A DNA stretch of 57,974 nucleotides. Origin: Streptomyces sp. Act143 (GTDB taxonomy: Bacteria > Actinomycetota > Actinomycetes > Streptomycetales > Streptomycetaceae). The first letter of the stretch is position 1. Every line of letters starts with the position of its first letter. Position numbers and translations under genes: made by a program. Of the stretch, positions 55,188-57,974 are shown one piece after another. A model generated the notes under the pieces. It saw only the letters and a list, made by a program, of their open reading frames with translations. It had not been told where the DNA came from and searched no databases. The stretch lies in assembly GCF_003143935.1 (NCBI RefSeq), contig NZ_QFRX01000001.1:2479623-2537596 (forward strand). The letters run 5' to 3'.

Positions 55188-56993
55188 TCAGAAAGTCAGC
55201 TTCCAGCTGTTGAGCGTGCCCGTGTCCTGCGCCGCGGTGTCCTGGACGCGCAGCTTCCAGGTGCCGTTGGCGGTCTCGCTCGAAGCGTCCACGGTGTAGG
55301 TGGTGTTGACGTTGTCCGCGGAGTCCGAGGAGCTGGCGGACTTCAGGGTGTACACCGTGCCGTCGGGAGCGACCAGGCTGATCACCAGGTCACCGCGGTA
55401 GGTGTGGGTGATGTCCACGGCGACCTTGAGGGCCGCGGGGGCGTTGCCGGTGCGGCCGCTGACGGTGATGGCGGACTCGATCGCCGCGCCGTTGTCCGGG
55501 ATGGCGACCGCGGAGGTGCTGGAGTACGTCGTCCCCGTGGTCGTACCGCCGCCGCTGACGGCGGCCACGGTCTTCGCGGCGTCCGCGAGGCCGGCGCCGC
55601 AGCCGCCCGAGCAGGCGCCGGGCAGCGGGCGGGCGTTGGTCTTGATGGCCGACTCGATCTGGGCCGGGGTCAGCGAGGAGTTGGCCGACTTCAGCAGGGC
55701 GACGAGGCCCGCGATGTGCGGGGTGGCCATGCTGGTGCCCTGGTAGTAGGCGTAGCTCTCGGTCGACGCCGTCTTCGTGCCGGAGTTCAGCGTGGACAGG
55801 ATGCCGTTGGCGGTTCCCGTGCTGGTCTGACCGCCCGGGGCCGAGATGTCCACCAGCGAACCGTAGTTGGAGTACGAGGCCTTGGCGCCCGTGCGGTTGG
55901 TCGCGGCGACCGATATGACGTTGTTGCAGTTGCCCGGGGAGTGGTTCGCGACGTTGTCGTTGTCGTTGCCCGCGGCGACGGCGATCGTCGTGCCGCGGTT
56001 CACGGCGGCGTTGATGGCGCTCTGGGTCGCGGTGGAGCAGGCCCCGTCGCCGCCCAGGCTCATGTTGATGACCTTGGCGACGTTGGTGTTGGCGGGCACG
56101 CCGGAGACGGTGCCGCCGGACGCCCAGGTGATGGCGTCGATGATGTCGGAGTCGTAGCCGCCGCACTTGCCGAGCACACGCAGCGGGGAGATCTTCGCGC
56201 CGTGGGCGATGCCCGCGATGCCCTTGCCGTTGTTGGTGACCGCGGCGATGGTGCCGGCCACGTGGGTGCCGTGCCAGGAGGAGTTGGACGCCGGGACACC
56301 GGAGCCGCACTCGCCCGCGTTGTACCAGTCGCCCGGGTCGGCCGGGTTGCTGTCGCGGCCGTCGCCGTCCACCGAGACGGCGGTGTCGGAGATGAAGTCG
56401 TAGCCGCCGACGATGTTCGCGGCGAGGTCGCTGTGGGCGACGTAGCCGGTGTCGATGACGGCGACGGTGACGCCGGAGCCGGTGGTGGTGTTCCAGGCGC
56501 CGGGGACGTTCATGCCGGCCGTGGCCTCGAACAGGTCCCACTGCTTGGCGTACTCGGTGTCGTTCGGGTCGGCCTGCGGCTTGTTCAGGCGGTCCGGCAC
56601 GACGTACGCGACCTGCGGGTCGGCCCTGTACTCGGCGACGACGTCGGCGACGTCCGCGCGGGTGGCGTCGGCCCCCAGGTCGACCAGGGCGGCACCGGTG
56701 CCCAGGCGGCGCCGGAAGTCGACGTCCTCGCCGGCCTCCTTGCCCTTGGCGGCGGCGTCGGCCTCGGCGGCCGAGTTCGACTTGGCCTCGGTGGCACCGG
56801 ACTTGTAGCCGACGATGAGGCGCTCGGCGGTGACGCCGGGGGCGGCCTCGGTCTGGGCGGTGGGAACGGCGGCTGCCTTCGGGGCGGCGGCCTCCTGGGC
56901 CGTGGCCACCGTGGCGCCGGCCGCCGTGAACAGCGCGGCCGAGACCGCGACCACGGAGATCATCTTCCGCCGGGGGGAGGGCGAGGTACGCAA
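55188..56993 (-). CDS. Secreted subtilisin-family (S8) protease with C-terminal P domain
   Basis: This 601-residue preproprotein starts at TTG 56993 with AAAGG upstream; ATG 56963 is an alternative. A signal peptide (about 1-33) is followed by an I9-type propeptide (about 55-135), then the S8 domain with Asp181 (AVIDTGY), His241 (HGTHVAG), oxyanion Asn343 and Ser421 (GTSMATPH). A Ser/Thr/Gly linker leads to a P/Homo-B domain (about 490-601) ending LNSWKLTF. It should degrade proteins outside the cell. The SSI-like inhibitor at 31406-31825 is the type that blocks such enzymes. Confidence 0.95.
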   Translation of the reverse strand: MRTSPSPRRKMISVVAVSAALFTAAGATVATAQEAAAPKAAAVPTAQTEAAPGVTAERLIVGYKSGATEAKSNSAAEADAAAKGKEAGEDVDFRRRLGTGAALVDLGADATRADVADVVAEYRADPQVAYVVPDRLNKPQADPNDTEYAKQWDLFEATAGMNVPGAWNTTTGSGVTVAVIDTGYVAHSDLAANIVGGYDFISDTAVSVDGDGRDSNPADPGDWYNAGECGSGVPASNSSWHGTHVAGTIAAVTNNGKGIAGIAHGAKISPLRVLGKCGGYDSDIIDAITWASGGTVSGVPANTNVAKVINMSLGGDGACSTATQSAINAAVNRGTTIAVAAGNDNDNVANHSPGNCNNVISVAATNRTGAKASYSNYGSLVDISAPGGQTSTGTANGILSTLNSGTKTASTESYAYYQGTSMATPHIAGLVALLKSANSSLTPAQIESAIKTNARPLPGACSGGCGAGLADAAKTVAAVSGGGTTTGTTYSSTSAVAIPDNGAAIESAITVSGRTGNAPAALKVAVDITHTYRGDLVISLVAPDGTVYTLKSASSSDSADNVNTTYTVDASSETANGTWKLRVQDTAAQDTGTLNSWKLTF

Positions 56994-57343
56994 GGGCTTT
57001 GCCTTTCGTGGCCGTGCTCCGTGCAGGCCGGAGCAGCGGTGGGGACGCTTCGTCGGTGAAGCGGCGGGGGGTTGGTCGAAAAGCGGCGTGGGGGCCGGCC
57101 GAGCGCCCAGCGACCAGGGAGGGGGTTACCTGTGGGTCAGCTGTGGCCTGAACGATAGGCAAAGGGAAGGTCATGTGAATACAGGGGAAACCCTCGATCA
57201 GGCCGGAAACCCACCCTCGCCGACCGGAAGTTGAGAGCCGATGCACCCTTTTGCGGTGGATGTCCCGCGGTGAACGCGCCGGGTCCGGTTTCCGTACTGC
57301 ACGGGAGCAAACCGTTGCCGCGCCGGCCGAGGAGACGTTCCGG
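56994..57343. promoter_or_regulatory. 350-base divergent region, S8 protease / LPMO
   Basis: On the minus strand TTCACA (57174-57179) and TATCGT (57152-57157) are 16 bases apart and could be the protease promoter, giving a leader of about 150 bases. I found no DasR-type or other chitin-linked direct repeat upstream of the LPMO gene. No RNA gene is apparent. Confidence 0.35.
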
Positions 57344-57913
57344 ATGTCCCGGATGACCGCATACCGCACCGCCGCCCTGGCGGCTGCCGCACCGCTTCTG
57401 GTCACCGTCTGGGCCGCCGCCCCGGCGCAGGCGCACGGCGCGCCGACCGATCCGGTGAGCCGGGTGTACGCCTGCTCCCCCGAGGGCGGCGACCGGGCGC
57501 GGTCCACGGCCTGCCGGGCCGCCGTCGCCGCGAACGGCGCGCCCTTCACCGCCTGGGACAATCTGCGCATCGCGAACGTGAACGGCCGGGACCGGCAGAC
57601 CGTCCGCGACGGCGAGCTGTGCAGCGGGGGCCTGCCCGCCTACCAGGGCCTCGACCTGGCCCGCGCCGACTGGCCGTCGACGCATCTGACGCCGGGCGCG
57701 ACGCTGACCGTGAAGTACGCCTCGACGATCCCGCACACCGGTACGTTCAAGCTCTTTCTCACCAAGCAGGGCTACGACCCGACGCAGCCGCTGAGCTGGT
57801 CCGACCTGCCGGAGAAGCCGTTCGCCGAGGTGACGGACCCGGCGCTGACGGACGGCGCGTACCGGCTCCGCGCGACGCTGCCGTCGGACCGCACCGGGCG
57901 GCACGTGCTTTAG
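57344..57913 (+). CDS. AA10 lytic polysaccharide monooxygenase (chitin-binding), C-terminally truncated
   Basis: This 189-residue protein starts at ATG 57344 with GAGGAG upstream. The signal peptide ends AQA, exposing His31 (mature His1) as half of the copper histidine brace; the mature start HGAPTDPVSRVYAC and the segments FTAWDNLRI, CSGGLPAY and DWPSTHLTPG are typical Streptomyces AA10. The frame stops at RHVL, where relatives continue for about 20 residues through a W-x-x-S-D region to a terminal SCSDV. The missing end normally carries the axial Phe near copper. It may be a genuine truncation, a pseudogene or an assembly junction. Confidence 0.8.
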   Translation: MSRMTAYRTAALAAAAPLLVTVWAAAPAQAHGAPTDPVSRVYACSPEGGDRARSTACRAAVAANGAPFTAWDNLRIANVNGRDRQTVRDGELCSGGLPAYQGLDLARADWPSTHLTPGATLTVKYASTIPHTGTFKLFLTKQGYDPTQPLSWSDLPEKPFAEVTDPALTDGAYRLRATLPSDRTGRHVL

Positions 57914-57974
57914 ACGCCGTTTCTTTTGGTGTGATTGGGGCTACCGGGGCTATGCGTCGGCCCATCCCGCAGTG
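57914..57974. other. Window end after truncated LPMO
   Basis: This 61-base tail is less GC-rich at first (TTTCTTTTGGTGTG) and does not encode the expected LPMO C-terminus in any frame. I recognise no IS end or attachment site in it. Confidence 0.3.

Noticed and set aside
54920..55213. A 97-codon plus-strand frame between cprB and the protease
   Set aside because: It runs through the ARE-like site and the protease terminator and shows no family similarity.
55390..57570. A 726-codon minus-strand frame over the S8 protease and LPMO upstream region
   Set aside because: It is out of frame with the protease catalytic motifs and very Arg-rich; the 601-residue frame carries all catalytic residues.

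Overview
The window is high-GC, gene-dense actinomycete DNA, almost certainly a Streptomyces chromosome. Supporting genes are a full-length geosmin synthase, a CprB/ScbR-type gamma-butyrolactone-receptor homologue, a Streptomyces subtilisin inhibitor, an OleD-like macrolide glycosyltransferase, a secreted AA10 chitin monooxygenase, and frequent GTG/TTG starts with short or overlapping gene junctions. From memory, S. coelicolor also keeps a sulfate/sulfonate block, cprB and geosmin synthase in one chromosomal neighbourhood. I saw no tRNA, rRNA, CRISPR array, phage or IS transposase.

Layout. 1-4.7 kb: sulfur assimilation (3' part of cysN, a sulfonate ABC transporter, a CbiX/SirB chelatase). 4.8-10.2 kb: ArsR regulator/MFS exporter divergent pair, DsbA-like protein, ketopantoate-reductase-like protein, transglutaminase-like protein, DUF1697. 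10.5-14.9 kb: MMPL transporter, then an mgt-rRNA methyltransferase operon behind a TetR-type palindrome, which looks like a macrolide-resistance cassette. 15-19.9 kb: sugar ABC transporter, APH-like kinase, DEDDh exonuclease. 20-23.7 kb: HEPN-type protein and a two-gene amine-oxidase-like locus. 23.8-36.7 kb: glgX, treY, a decayed flavoprotein gene, two M14 carboxypeptidases in inverted orientation with a subtilisin inhibitor between them, an FHA protein, treZ and a phosphotransferase. 36.9-45.6 kb: M24 peptidase, LysE exporter, phosphoesterase, PDZ protein, LysR, glutamine amidotransferase-like protein, multicopper oxidase and an unknown protein. 45.6-54.9 kb: geosmin synthase, a nitrate/sulfonate-type ABC transporter, a cytochrome P450 and a cprB-DUF89 operon. 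55.2-57.9 kb: secreted S8 protease and a truncated LPMO.

How genes fit together. CysN, the sulfonate importer and the siroheme chelatase form one sulfur-acquisition unit. GlgX, TreY and TreZ give the glycogen-to-trehalose route but sit in separate transcription units. The window is rich in extracellular protein turnover: an S8 protease, an SSI inhibitor, two M14 peptidases, an amine oxidase and an LPMO.

Points that most deserve follow-up: a 38-bp direct repeat tying the amine oxidase 3' end to the truncation point of the flavoprotein pseudogene; separation of amine-oxidase N-terminal-like and catalytic domains onto two genes; the inverted carboxypeptidase pair with a translationally coupled inhibitor and an apparent CTG start; the mgt/methyltransferase cassette; a cluster of ACGCGCGCGT palindromes confined to about 26-42 kb; and an LPMO ending before its usual C-terminus.
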